A stretch of 64,000 bases of DNA from Brachionus manjavacas (Eukaryota > Rotifera > Eurotatoria > Ploima > Brachionidae), in the NCBI GenBank assembly GCA_019054805.1, contig JAHQIY010000005.1, positions 6,059,501 through 6,123,500 on the forward strand, written 5' to 3'. Made by a program: the position numbers and the translations under genes. Under the pieces are notes generated by a model that ran no database searches, had not been told where the DNA came from, and saw nothing but the letters and a program-made list of their open reading frames with translations. Of the stretch, positions 12,201 to 27,200 are shown in pieces (position 1 is the stretch's first letter; every line of letters starts with the position of its first letter).

Positions 12201-15200
12201 CCAAATAATTTAATAAAAAGGAATATATTGAAAATAAAGTTCCATGTGATACATGTTTACAAATTGAGTAAGTTGGTCGAAACCATTCTTACATACTTAA
12301 AATATTCAAGTGTTAAGTGTGAATGTGATTTTTTGCATTTACAATTAACACTTAAAGCTGATTTTTCAAGTGTAAAAATCAAACTTTTATTTAAAACTTG
12401 ATTTAATAATTTTTAATTTTTATGACAAGGTAAATTCATCCTGAAATTTTATTTTAAAAATATTTTTTTTTCGGTTTTTATTTTTCATCAGTCTTGAATT
12501 GATAAATGATTTTTGCAAAAGTTTTTAACAAAGAATGAATTCACCTCTGTTACATCAGAGAAGACCAGCAACGTACTAGAGGAAGTAGAAATGCTGGTAA
12601 TCGACGCGGTGGTACCGGATGACAAACTTACAATTCAATTAGTTTGCTTTCCAGAAACCCATTTAGATTTTTAAATTAAAGTCAAATAGAAGTTTTACAT
12701 TCAATTCGAAAAAAAAATAAAAATATAAAAGATAAAATGAAAAAGTAATAAGAGCTGCTAAAAGTTTAGGTATTGAATAGTTCATTAAGAAATACTAAGG
12801 CAGCGACAACACATTGGAGCCGGATATTCAAAACATCTTGATTCAAGATATTTTTTGGGGGTGACAAATTAATTTTTTTTTAAGATGACAAAAATAACTA
12901 AAAGTGGTGACTAATTTAATTTGTTTTAGCTGACTATAAAAACTAATTATTCTGACAAAAAAACTAAACGACTGACAAATTTATATATTGAGATGACTTT
13001 TTTATAATTTTTAACTGACAAAATAATTTTAGTGACGAAAATATTTATTTAAATGACAAAATATAAAAAATTAAAAAAAAATATAAACGATTAATTTATT
13101 TTTGTTTTTTTTCCCTGAGTTGTTGATTTCTTTGGCCTTCCTCGTTTTCTTGGTAAATCCACTGTAGCTTTGGCTGTAGCTTGTACTGTAGCTTCAGTAA
13201 CATATTCTTTCTCAATGACTGAATCGCTAGGAGGCTCTTGTTCGACTACTGCTTGCTCGGGATTGGATTCATTTTCTGAAGTGCTCAAATCACAATCATT
13301 TTGGTAAAACAAAGCTGCTTTTTGTTTTTTTGGTCTGCCTCTTTTGCATTTCTGACCGATTGAAATTGCCATTCAAAACCCGCTTTCCATAATAAATGAT
13401 GTAAAGATAAATTCTTATAAGTTATAAAATAAAGTTTTATAGTTTAATTTTATTCGAAAATGTCTTATTAGGAAGACATCTATGGTAACTAGATGAAAAA
13501 TAAATCTTGTTTCATATAGACACTAAAAGTTTGCCTGTTTCATAATATAATAAAGATCTCTTCAGAAAGGAATTAAAAATATCATATCAATTTTTGAATT
13601 TGTATTAATCCGCTTTATTTATAAGCCTTTTCTATAGCCGGAGGAATTCAGGGACTTAATTGGGGGATATATTAATTAAGAAAAAAGGAGATTTGTTGGG
13701 CAAACTCTTTTATTCGGAACCTGCATTAATGATTTTATTATAAAATAATAACTGCAAAAAAGAAATTGACATAATTGACCAAAGAAAAAAGAATATAAAA
13801 ACAAATTGATATTTGAACAAATTCATAAAGCAAAAGATAAACAGAATTGTTGGAACAATAAAAATGCCAAAACTTTTCACCCTTTTTCGCAGTTACAAAC
13901 TGCCAATATCAAAAAAAAAAAGTTTAAAAAGCTTTTGCTTGATCTGTTGTTCCAACGAGCAGTACCGGGAAACCAAGTAGAGTAAGTTTGTGGGTAGTAT
14001 CTGCGCATTTGTGACTTATTAGCTGAGCAAAAGAAAAAGTCTTTTTGTAGTAACTAAATGAATTTGATAGTTTTGAAACTAACACACAGTCATCATCAAT
14101 TGGAATTTTCAGATTTCGATCGGTCCAATTTTTTATACCATTTACCCTCAGACTAACTGATCCAAATTTTATTTTCTTGTAGCGCTGTAAAAATTTGCAC
14201 AGTTGTGTGTCCAAATTATTTAGTATGAATTAACAACACTAATTGGAAAATTATCATTAAATGAAATTTAAATGACGCTTATTTTACAAAAATAAAATGT
14301 ATGAATAAAAACACCGCTAATTTTAATAAAAAGAAGTCTTTCCTAGTGTAAAAATACTAAATTTAATAGAATTAGAAAAAATTGCCATTTATTTTAGTTG
14401 CATCGAGAACAACTAAAATATCTTTTTTTATTTTATAAAAATTTTGATTGAGATTTATTAATTTAGGATGGTTTTAATTTAGAAGAGTTGTTGTTAAATA
14501 GTGGTATCAGAAAATTGTTCGCCTTAAATTAATAGACTTTAATGCATCGTCTAATTTATTTAAATTTTTTAAATAATATTTTTCTTAATTAGATGCAAAT
14601 TTTTGGGTACATGTTGGTCTTATGAAGACAAAGTAAAAGTGAATCCCAACACCCAGCTTATTTTGGTCAGTTCATGTCATGGAGGATGTACATTCCAGGA
14701 TAATATAACAAGCATCAATTATCAATTTAGAATTTATAAATATTGGAATTTTACAGCTAAAGATAATGATTTAGAAGAAAAATGGATACCATACTATAAT
14801 TATACTCATTTGCGAAGTTAGTATTTCTTTGATATCAATTAAGGATTCTGTCCCAAAATTTTCAATTTATTTTTTTTCCATTTACTTAAAGTGTCCATAT
14901 CCAAAGATCGAATCCAGCAATAGACTGGAAAAATAAATGGCATGTCAATTATTAACTAATCTGACTTATGATTTAATCATTAAAATTACTCAGTGAATTT
15001 ATTTTTACCATTAATATGTTAAAAAAATTTTTTTTATTCTTATTCTTATATTGATTTATGATGTTAAAATTTACTTTACTTTCCAAGAATGTTACGAGTT
15101 AAAGTAACAAAACAGATGTTTGTGATGATTTATTTTAAATTCATCAAAATGATGGATACAAGCATTAAATTATCAAAAATTAATTGAAAAATTGGTGTAC

Positions 15201-18200
15201 CCAAATAGTATCGAGGTATTGTTTTCAATACTTTTGATACTTTTCTTAAATTAAAACATTTTAATAAAAAATAATTGACTGGCTAAATATTTAAATTTTT
15301 ATTAAAATCTAGAAAAATGACCAAGGTATCTTATTTGAATAATAATCCTTGTATTATACCTCTGATAGACTAGTTTTGTTTCGGTATCGGGAAGAAATCA
15401 ATCAGACTTGGGCCAAAGTCAGAAAAAAAAGTATTTTCAAAGTAAATTTTTTTTTCAAAAAAGTCTTTTGACTAGACTTGAAATATTTAAAAAAAAATAA
15501 CTTTTGACTTGATTTTTTTATTAAATAAAAGACTTCTATTTGAATTTAAAAAAAAAGGGTCTTCTCACATCTACGGCCAATCGGCCAGGCCAAGTGCGAA
15601 ATTGTCAATCTACGGCCAATTTTTCTTTTTTAACAGAAATTTTTATAAATTACCTGGCCAACTAAAGAAAATTACCTGGCCAAATTATTTTTTTAATTAA
15701 ATTTTATTTATTAATCAGAATATTTATTAATCATAATACAAGTCGAATATTCAATAATTCAATAAAAAAGTAAAGTCATGTCAGTAAAAATATTTTTAAA
15801 TTAATTGTTTCTTTTCCGTAAGTTATATTTTGGATTTGAATTCGAATCTGAATTTTTATCATTATTATCAACAGAATCCTTATTTTGAGATTTCGGTTTT
15901 CTCCCTCGTTCTTTTGGAGTTTTTTTTTTAATTTCGGAACTAGGATTTATAACTTCTGACACATTCGAATGACAAGGTATAGGTTCTTGACTCAATTTAA
16001 TTAATTCTGATTGAGCAATTGAACGTATGTTTGGTGTGCCAATAATTGCATATAACTTAGAGATCAACATATATTTCGAATTTTCGTCTTCTCTAGTAAC
16101 ATGATTTAAATTTAATTTCTCTGCTAGCAAATGAACTCTATTTCTTTCATAAGTAGATAAATTATCTAAACGTAAGATATCATTTGTTGATTTAGCAAAC
16201 TCAGCAATCTCAACGTCATCTTCACTTTTATCACCACAAATTATCTCAAAAATTTGATCATCGTTTGTAAAAAATGGTAAACTTGCCTTAACCTTATTAA
16301 CTTCATCAATATCTAAACATTCTTCATCATCTATCTCTTCTGTGGTAGACATAACTTCTAGAAGATCAACTAATGTATCTGTTTCTTTTAACTCATTGAA
16401 TTGTATCGAAATATCTTTTAAAATAGCTTCACAAGCATCATAACGATTACTTGTTGAATTTTTACGCCAAATATACTCGTCTATATAAGAACTTAAATAC
16501 TTTCGTGATACACCTCTCATACACTTCATATGTGATTTAGCAGAACACCAAACTGACTCAATTCCATTAGTATGAACACCAGTTTTTGGATCGACGAAAA
16601 AAAGGTCATGATTGACAGTTTAATGTTCAAAATGCTTATCTAAGTCGCGAATGTGATTGTAAGATCTCCAACAATCAGAATAAATGACTGTTTGAGGCAA
16701 GACATACTGATAGATGACATTTAAAAAAGTAAAAGCATCTCGTTTGGGTACTACAGCAAATAAACATCGCTTAGTATCCCTTTCATATAAACCAAATACC
16801 CAAATTTGAGGTCGTTTTAAATCTTTTCCCTTAAAGTGCTTTACTTTTACGAACAATGATTCATCTATTTCATCTACTCGATGACTTCCACCCAGTCTAA
16901 AATTAGGTTTATTGAGAGCTTTTAATGCAACTAATCGAATCTTTTGTTGGAAGGTTACAATAGTCTGACGACTAACAAAAAAAATATCCCATTTCTTGGT
17001 ATATTTAGAAAAAAAGGAATTGGTGGTAATCTAAGTAATAAGCATTTCAAAAGTAATAAGAAAAGAAGCATTGCTTGTTTGCGGCGGTGAAGTTTGGAGT
17101 AAACAAATTTAAAGCAAAGCAAAATATTTTAAAAATTTAAAAAAAAATTGTGTTGTATTCAATTTTATTTTATTTTTTACATCGCAGAATCTGGCGTAAT
17201 TATGAATGAATAATAAAAATAACAATACATATAAAAATTTGTTTAATTTATTGCTTTTGTTTACGTTTAACAAATTTTGTTAAAAGATGTTAAACAGTAA
17301 AAATTTTAAAAAATTGTCAAAAATTTAAATAAAACTGGAATTTAAATTAATTGAATTGAATCTATTTAGTTTTTGCCCCAAATTTCACCGCTGCGAGCAA
17401 AAAGTAAAATTACATTATATTCCGTTAAAAATTTTCCAAAAAAGGATATTTTTTAAAAATATTTTTTTCAAACAACGACATTATTTTTTTGAAAAAAAAT
17501 CTAGTCTCCTGATTCTTAAAAATACCTAGATTACCTAGAGACTAGATTTCTCGACATAGTCTCTCGAAAATGATGATGTTCAATTCAGTGAGCTTATCTT
17601 TAGGTATTAAAATTTAAATAATTTAAATGTAACATCCTTTAGATTTAGATTTAAAAAAAAAATAATATTGTAAAAATATTCTCTAAAGCCCTATAATAAA
17701 ATCGATTTTTAGATTTAAATTTATTTACAAACCTATTTTATTGTAATGTTTATTTTGAAATTATTTATTTTAAAGCACTTAAAATAAAATTTTGAAAAGA
17801 AATTTGAAATTAGGAATACAATGGAAAGATTGATCTTTCCTCTCAATATTTTTGATATTAAAAAAATCAAAATAAACATTACGAAAAAATCAGTTTTTTA
17901 AAAATTTAAAAATTTAAAAATTGATATTTTGAATAGCCCAAATTAGAATGACAATCTTTTTTTACGTCATATATTTTTCACCGAACCTAATTTGTTCAAA
18001 ACATATCTAATTTAATTTTTTAATTTCAAATATATATTTTGAATTTTTAATAAAAAAAATTTTATTTAACAAATTAAAAAAGAATCAGGTACATTTAACA
18101 GGTACATAGAGCGTATAAAAATAATAGTTTGTCTGTGAACCAAATATATAACATAATTTAAGAGTTCTTTGTACAAACTCTTGTTAATCGAGCCCTTGTT

Positions 18201-21200
18201 ACAGGCTTAAAAGGTTCATCATCAAAATAAAAACAACAACAACGATTAGAAATAATGTAATTTTGAATTTTTAAATATGAATGCAATTATTTAAACGTGT
18301 TTTTAAATATGACTATACACAAGTTGAAATTAAGCAAAGTTGAAAAAATAAAATAGTATAGACATCAGTGTATTAAAACTGATATTAATAATATCTTAGC
18401 TTCAAAAAATTAATTTTGGTACCAGAAAATAAATTTAGATAAAGAAAGAATTAAAATAGAGTATCCAAAAATTAATTTAGATACCAGAATAATAACTTAG
18501 ATACATCTTTATTAAAAAAGATAAGAAAAGTATTAAAAAAAGGGTAAAATTAAATTAAAATTTGATAAACCGAAAAATACCTGCCTTTTTTTACTATTCG
18601 TAAGCTTTCTTTATTTAGAAGTGATTAAAATTGTTATTAGAAATCGTAGCTGTTGGCCGAATTTTTAGGTCTGTTTATTTAATAAAATTTAAGTTTATAA
18701 AATAATCAAATTAAAAGTAAAATTACTAAAAAAGATGTGATTTAAAGTTAGATCTTGGCGGATTTTTATCTTCTATAAATTTCTGTTGTTGCTTACCATA
18801 GAAAAAATTTGAATAATGACTTAGAAAAATTCATGTTCTAATCATTATAAAATCTTTTTAAGAAATTTTTTTTAAATAAAAAATTTATTCTCAATAGATG
18901 TAAATTCACGTGAATTGACTATTTTAAATTCACTATTTTTATCAAACAAACAAACATTCAGATGGAAAGTTGAATTCACAGTGAACACAGTTTCACAATC
19001 GAGTGGCATTACAACTGGTAAATCGTCACTGATTTTACAAATAAATCAAATGCCGAAGCACGGAACATGTTCCATAAGCAACACAGAGGGCTATTCCGGC
19101 GAGACCGAGTTTACTATTGAGTGCTTAAACTGGACCGATGATGATGGCCACATAAAAAATTACTTATTTTCAGGTATTTAAAAAACTTTCGAAAATTATA
19201 AAAATCTTTTTGGTTATTTAAAAAATCTACAAGCTGTTTATCTCAATGATCCGGTTAAAGTTGGCTTGGCTTCAACTGTGGACGGAAAATTGGTGACCAA
19301 ATTGCCCCAAGGAGCTCCTTATAATTCCTACAAATTGTCTATCGAAGTTCAAATCTATGACAATGAAGATGGATTTGTAATTTATAAAATTCCGGATGAA
19401 GTAACTGTTAAGCCCAATCTAACTGCATTTGTCTCCTACTCAAATTTGCTCAGTCCAAAATTATTAGATGACTTGAATAATGGTGATTCAAAGAGCAGTG
19501 TTGAGTCAATTCTGGGCCTTACGTCACTAATAAATGTCATGAGTCTTTCGGACAAAAAATCTCTTAGTGAAAAAAGCAATTCGAGCAAAGTTTTGAGTTC
19601 TAGTTATGGAGTCGCCAGTTCCTATTCTGGAATTGAACCTGTAAGTTTTAAAGATATTTTCTGTAAAGTTAAAGTTTCAAGGTTAATCTTCAGGCTAGTG
19701 CCCTTATCTATTGCTAGACTGATTAATACTTCATTTATTCATAAAATTAAATAATTTTTTTTTTGAATATTAATTGTTCATTAAAAAAATATAAAATATT
19801 AATTTTTCAAAACTTTTTAAATTCAAATTTAATTTATCAAAATTTTAATTGATTTTTCATAATTCAAGTTGATGTTGTTAAATATTGACAGTTTAAATGT
19901 ACTAAACTTTAGTACTAATTTATCAACAATGAATTTATTCGATAATCTTGAATAAATGAATTTAAATGTTTTTTCACCACTTTTTGTTTTTGATCCACAT
20001 TCGATTATTTGATTTTTATTTCTTTTCTTAAATCAAATTTCAGATTTCGAGTATCATATTAGACTAACTGTTCTTACAAAAGTGGTGGTGCATTTGCAAA
20101 ATTAATTATTTTAAAGGAAAATGTTAGTACTCTATTCTGAAAAGCAAATATACTTTATTTTTCTAACAAATTATTTAATTCATTAAAATACGATAATTTC
20201 AAATTTATTCTTAGATGTTTATAAATACATAAATAGAAGCAATTTGTTAAACGCTGTATTGCTTCCTTAGAAAAATATAGAATCAATGTAAAAATATATT
20301 CAAAATAAGGTAAAATAAATGTTTTAAAAAAATTGAATTTTTAAATAATCTTTTTATCGAAAAAAAATTTTTTATTCACAGAAAGACTGACTTCTCAAGC
20401 TAATTTCATAAAATTTAATTTATCATCAATGGTAAAACCTAAAAGTTTAAACTCGCTTACAACATCAATTGAAGCGCCCTTAATTTCTATTTTTTTTAGT
20501 AAAAATTATAAAAAAAGTTGTTTTCCAGTTAATATCGACCTTTTTAAAATTACACCATTCATTTAAATCCTCAATTATTTGTACAAAATAATAATAATAA
20601 TAATAATAATAAAGAGCTACAGCAAGCTAGCTTGCGGAGATAGCTTACTCGGAAGTCATCTAGCTAATTGCACAAAAATCGAGAGATAAATTAAGGAACT
20701 ACAATAAAAGTTACAGAGACGAAACTGAGATACAAGACAAATCCTAGAGATTATACAGATTAATGAGTTAAGTAGATTTAAAGTAATTCAAAAAAAAAAA
20801 TTGTCATTAATAAGAAATTAATAAAAAATAAATTAAACAATTGTACAATAGTATAAAAAACTAATTAGAGATGAGTTACTTCATCAGTACAATTGATTAA
20901 GAAAAAAAAAATTATAGAGACTTTACAGATATTACATAATATTAAAGAGAACATTACGGGTAAGGAAAAAGATAAATAGAAAAAATTTACAGAAAAAATA
21001 GCTACAATTTTAAATATAGATAGAAAATTTCGAATAAATAGATACAAGATTGTATATAGAGATAGGTGAGATGTCAACCAGTTAAGAAGTACAAACCGAC
21101 TCATTGATGGCGTTCCACTCATTGATGATTCTGTTGGTGAAGAAGTTAGCTCACTGCAGACATTTGGTCGTGACTTGGCCAGAAAGTCTTCTCCTGTGTT

Positions 21201-24200
21201 CCCTAATATTGCCGGCTGGTCCTGCTTGCGAGAGAGTTACAGTGTTCCAGCGTACAGCGTTGACAGCGAAATATCTTCTAATTTTTCCTCAGATTTAGCT
21301 TAAGTTGTATCATCACCAAAAAGCTCAATAAAAGCTTTTATAATGCATAATGAGAGGTCATTTTTAAAAATTAAAAACAGACGAGCACCTAATACTAATA
21401 AATTTACGTAAAAAAAAGTAAAATTTTAAAATTCTAATTTTTGAATCTTTTCAAAAGCAAAAATGAAAAAAATTGAAAATTTTACTAAAAAATTGCATTT
21501 TTTCAAACTTTTTTGGTTTAACAAATATTTACAATTTTTTAAGTAAATTAATGTAAATTTTTGTAAATTTAGTTACTATTTTTTACAAAAGTCATTTTAC
21601 GTAAAATCCATGTAACGAATCACCACCGTAACTTAAGCATTTTTTAAGTAAAGTTTATGCTTATTAACAAATTCTGTTTTATTTTTCAAGCTCTTCGGAG
21701 AAAGTGAATAAGAACTCACCTTATTTTTCAGATAATATTTGCCAATAGTTTAAAAACTATAAGTTTTAAAATATAAATTCAATAAAAATTCATTATCATC
21801 CACAAACATCCAGTCAGTTGCAAAAATAAGGGAGACTCATAAATATTTTCAATTTTTTTTCTCACTTAAATGAATTCAGAGTAAGAAAAAAATTAACATG
21901 ATTGATATCGATTTATGGGCAGAAATGTTATCAGGTCATCTTAGGGAATTCTATGAAGTAACTGCGATTCTTTAAAAATATATTTGACTTACTTTTTTAC
22001 AAACAATTTTAAAATTAAATAAATAAAATTAAAAGAAATTTAATAACAACATTTTTTTATTCAATTTTATCGTTTCTCAATTTAAGTATATTTAAAACAG
22101 AATAATCATTATAAATTTGTACATATATTTTTTTTATGTGAAAGAGCCAAATGAATTTTAGTCCTAAATCTCGTGCTTACTTTTTATTGTATAATTTTTA
22201 ATAACATCACATATTTTTTGGTAAAATTTTATAGTTAAAATATAACTCATCGAATATTTTTACAAGAAAAAAAAATTAATTAGTCTCATATATTTATCAA
22301 TTATATAAATTTATGAACAATTTTTCTCTTAAAAATTTTTTCGATATAGGTCCATTTAAATATTTTTGAATTTCATCAAAAAATATGTGATTTTTAAATT
22401 TTAAATTTTCTCTTTAAAATTTTTAATTTTACAATTTTTCTTTTTTTTTTGAAAGACCTTACAGTCCCCACTTTTTCTTGGAAAAATAAAAAAAATATTT
22501 TCTTGCTTTTTTTTTTTGATGATTTTTCTATGTATTCTAAAACTTAAAAAAATCTAAAATTTTTTTCTCTTCTAGAGCAACGTTGATGAAAAAAAGTTCG
22601 AGGAAAATCGAAATGAACGAGCAGATCTGCGAGATTACATAGCAAATTATGTCAACAATCTTAGTATTTCAGATGTGAGCAGTGTTAGATCACAAGCTTC
22701 GATGCTAAAGGAGCTTACAAGTCAAACAGATGAAGTAACTAGAAATCTAGGGGATGTAGTTACCAATCAATGTATTCGGCTTGCATTGAGTCTTAAGTCA
22801 ATGTCTGACAAGACGGCGGTAGAAGATATTAAACAGTCCATTTTTGGTATCGCAAATACTCTAGGAAATACTTTAACAGTAAATAAAAATCGAGTTTAGT
22901 TTAAAGTGATGTTTTAAGATAACCAACAGTGTGACCTGGTTTGACTTGGTTCAAGGTTTGATCGTAAAGGTCACAATAGAAAATTGAATTTTGCAAGTTT
23001 AATCCAATTTTCTATTGTAAATTATATACAATTAATTTACAATAGATCCAACCCAATCTCAAATTTGGATCTAGATTTCAAATTTCTTCAATTTAAAATT
23101 AATTTAAATTTTTTAAAATAATTTTTCTAAAAAATTTAAAATTATTAATCTCTTAAATCTAATAATTCAATTTGTTCATGAGACGATTGACTGTAATCTA
23201 CTACTAAATGAATTTAATACTATGAAATTAGTACTAAGGATTTTAGTACTAAATTCTTAAATAAAAAATTAATTCTAAATGCTTATTTTTGAATTTAATA
23301 CTAAACGACTTTTTTAATTTATTTTCTTTCTAAAAAAATTCGAGGAGGACCTCAGGCTGCTCAGAATGGATCTTAGTCCGTCTTTTTAGCCCAGCGTTAG
23401 TAGATAAAATGAGTTATATGAAAATTTTTCTAATAAAATAAAATAAGTTTATAGTTTTTAGTTAAAAGTTTTTTATGATGAAACTATTGTTTTGAAGTCT
23501 AAGTAGAGTGAAGTGAACTTAGCGTTTAAAGTTACATCTAATAAGTTAAATTCATATAGGTCTGATCTTAATTGTTGGTGATTGAATTTTTTGAAGAAAA
23601 ATTTTTTGATCAAAACTTTAGAGCGTGTTTCTACTAAGTCCAATTTGAGTTGATTGTGCATGTCAGTGATTCTTGTTTTGATTGGGAAGTATTTGATGTC
23701 TTAAAATTTTGTTGTGCAGTTTTTGAAGATCTGATGATATTTTTTGTGTTGAGCAACATAGTGGAATAAAAGCATAATCGAAGATCGGATAAAGCTTTTG
23801 AAAATAATTTTGCATAAAGCCAAGGAATTTCTGAGTTTAGGTCTTTTATTCTCCGAATGAGATTGATTTTTGATGTTGTTCTTTAGCAAATATTTTCAAA
23901 AAGGTTTTTGAGCTTAGGGTCGAATTTTATGAGGTAATGACGACGGTCCTTTAATCCGACGTTCTGTCTTTAGTACATTCAGATTGCTAATTCTATTAAA
24001 AAAGGCCTAACATATAAATCGTTCAAATTATTCATTTTGTTCAGTTTGATCTTTTAGTATATTTTGCTTATTTGGTCTTTTAAAAATTTCAATAAGAGAT
24101 AATTGTTTTTTAATTTTTATTTATTAATTTACATTTTTTCTTTGTTATAAATATTTAACAAAGAATAAATAAAAAAATGAAAATACTTCAAATTCATGTG

Positions 24201-27200
24201 TTTTTAATAATTTTTTTCTTTAAATTTTGATAATTTTTACAAAAAAAAAATAAAATAAAAAAGAATTAATGATTAAAACATGATATTCCACTAAATAATC
24301 AATCATTTAAAAAAAAACAACACAGTTTGTCGGATGGTATTCAGATCGTCAATACATAAATTTTATACCCAAAAACGTCGGAAATGGTTCAAGTAGAATT
24401 GGATGCTGGTCAAGAAAAAGATTGAGCTTGTAATTTGAATGATAGTTTATGCGATAGCCTGCTGTAGTAAAAACTGTTTGAAAAGTCTTGTTAATGTTTA
24501 TCCGTAGACCCAATGTATTACAAAATTTTTTAATGAATTCAATTGCATGGTTTAATGGAACTTCAATCATTTTTAGTGATTGGTTTGTGAACCAAATGCA
24601 CAAATCGTCTGCAAAAAGGGCAACTTTAACATTCTTAGGTATCATTTCATATATGTCACTAAAAAAAGGTGATAAAAGTGTTGGTCAAAAGCAGCTTCCT
24701 TGGGGTACTCCGTTTGTTTTGGGGAATTCTTTCGACGAAGTGTTGTTCGATGAAACTTTTGGAGTCCCTGATTCTGAAGTTTGTATAGAATTACTTTTTG
24801 AGATGCCATGTCAAATGCTTTTTCCAATTCTAAGAAGACTGCACCAGTATATTCATTTTTGCTAAAAAAACAATAAATGCCGAAAATCAAATTTTAGCAC
24901 ATTATTAATTAAATTAAATAGAACTAAATATTAATTACATAGAATTATTTATCATTTTGAATTTTATAATTAAAGGCTAATTAATATAATTAGCTGACTT
25001 CTTGTATATATATAAACCAATCTTTGGTGTTCTCCAATTAACTTAAAATAATTTAAAGTTATCTATAAAACTCAAAACAAAACAAAATTTGAAAATGTCC
25101 AAACTAGCTTAAATTTTAAAAATTAAATTTTAATGTCAACAACTTTTTTAGTTATTAGTTTAAATTCTTAAAAAGAGAAAATTAGTATTAAATAAGAAAA
25201 GTATAAAATTCATTTAGTATTCATTTCGCTTAGTACTAAATTCCTTATTTTTTACTTAGTATAAAAAATTCCTTAGTACTAATTTCATAGTATAAAATTC
25301 ATTTAGTACAAAATTACTGAATACCCATGAGACTATATCTTAATTAAATGAATAAACAAATTTTTTTCTAAAACTCCAAAATTGATCCTGTAAATTGTAT
25401 CAACTGATGCATTGAATTTTTATTTTTGAATGAAAATACTATTGCAATTTGATGCTGATTTATTGAAATTATTAGTTGATTCTAATTTTTGTTTTCAATT
25501 ATTGAAATTTTAGTAAAAAAGTTGTTTATTCATTTAATCAAGTTAAAGTCTCATGGACATTCCGTTTTTTCTAACTTAATGTCCTCTGAAAACTAAAGAA
25601 AACACGTTTTAATATCCTATGGGGTATTTTATGAAACTCAATATTTTTTTGAAACAACTATTATTTACATTAAGTATTTTATTAACATGAATTTTTTTAT
25701 AAAAATAAACTATCTGTTAAATTAGTTTCCAGTTATCATCAAAAAAATAAAGTCTCTTGGAAATTTTAATAGTTATTTAATTATTTAAAATGATCTTTCG
25801 AATTCGACTGATCAAGATTTTAAATACAATTAAACAACAATTAGAAAACATTAAAGAGACACAATTTAATAACAACATTAGGAAAATATCTGGTGAACTA
25901 GTTGATACTTTTTGAAAAATTTTTAGTTAGTTGAAATGTCACTCAAGTTAAAAGATAAAAGCCAATAAATGTAATTGAAGCAGGAGTAATTTATACAATA
26001 TTTAAAAAAAAAAATTCTTTTAATTTATAATTTTATTTGAGATAAATAAAAATTTAAATTGCAAAATAATTTTCTAATTATTTACATTAAAAAATTATTT
26101 TGTTTAAAATTCAGTTTATAGTACACATAGAAATTATTTTGATTATTTATCATTTAAAGAGATTTATTTAATATCATTACATTTTGAAATTTCATACAAA
26201 ACTTATAAAACAAAAATAAAAATTTGTTATAACTTTTTTTCTAAATGTCAAAATTTTGCTCTGAAAAAGAATCGAAGTGAAACAATTTTGCTTCAGGTAC
26301 TGCGAAAAGCTGCAAAATCTGTGCGAATTCTGCAAAGTTGCACACTATTTAAAAGCAATTAATATATTCAAAAAAAAACGCAATTAATTGGCACAGATTT
26401 TGCAGACTTCCGCAGTAGCTGAATCAATAGTTGTTTCACTTTGTCTCATCTGCAGAATAAGTTTTTGACATTTAGAAAAAAAGTAATAGAAAATTTTTAT
26501 TTTTGTATTGTAAGTTTTGAAAGAAATTTCATAATGCCTAATATCTTATTAAATTAATAATTCGTTGATTGTTGCGTTGTACAAGACAACACTTTTACGG
26601 GTAGTCAGACCATTCCGACAAAGTAACTTCCGATCTTTCAAAAATCTGGGTATTTGGATAGTCGTGTCTGTCCTGTGAGTTTTTTTGATAATATACTAAA
26701 ATTAAGTTTCAAGAATTTTAACTTTTAAAAATTTAATTTCTGTTATTTCATTTAGTTAAAATTTTGGATATGACTTATCGTAAGTGACTTGGTCGAAAAG
26801 GGGTGCCAGTAATTTTACAGAGTTAAAAAATTTGGTGAAAAATTCTTCAATTTTTAATCATTTTTTCGCTCCAAAATTAACAAACCTAAATCTCAAATTA
26901 TTAAATTTAAAATATAAAAAGAAATAAAAAAGAAAAGAAAAGTATTTTTAATTAATATTATTTAATCTTAAAATCACTTAAAACTTTAAATTTGTTTTTT
27001 TTTTCAATTAAAAAAAATCCAAGGGTTTGAGTACTTTTTTGAACGAACGCGGAACTACTTTGAATAAGGACTTTGAACGCGCTGTAACCCTACCGGATTA
27101 CTATGATACAGATTTGGAAAATTTCTGGACCCAACCAAGTAATTATGCCTTTAAATTCTTGATTTTTTTCATTTAGACCCATGTCCTTTAATTAAAATAG

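Larger units (their letters stand above)
12050..14592 (+). other. Intron (2543 bp) with LINE tail and MULE-like remnants
   Basis: Contains a minus-strand LINE tail (12065-12120), a TGACAAA word array (12858-13060) and two minus-strand MULE transposase fragments (13091-13372 and 13924-14214), listed separately. The remainder is AT-rich with no signal. Confidence 0.65.
14817..18897 (+). other. Intron (4081 bp) carrying a Merlin-like element
   Basis: Holds a GGCCAA word array (15571-15685), the minus-strand Merlin/IS1595-like transposase (15801-17041) and a 23-bp inverted pair at 17081-17394. The remaining sequence is AT-rich without signal. Confidence 0.65.
22879..27023 (+). other. Intron (4145 bp) with a LINE and a foldback element
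   Basis: Contains a minus-strand LINE (23340-24890) and a long foldback repeat (26166-26552). Sequence between them is AT-rich without signal. A small missed exon of length divisible by three cannot be excluded. Confidence 0.55.

Noticed and set aside
20865-21298. Frames on both strands of 64-85 codons
   Set aside because: Low-complexity or antisense to the decayed LINE C-terminus; no family signal.
24488-24865. Plus-strand 125-codon frame
   Set aside because: Antisense to the FADD-containing LINE RT on the minus strand.
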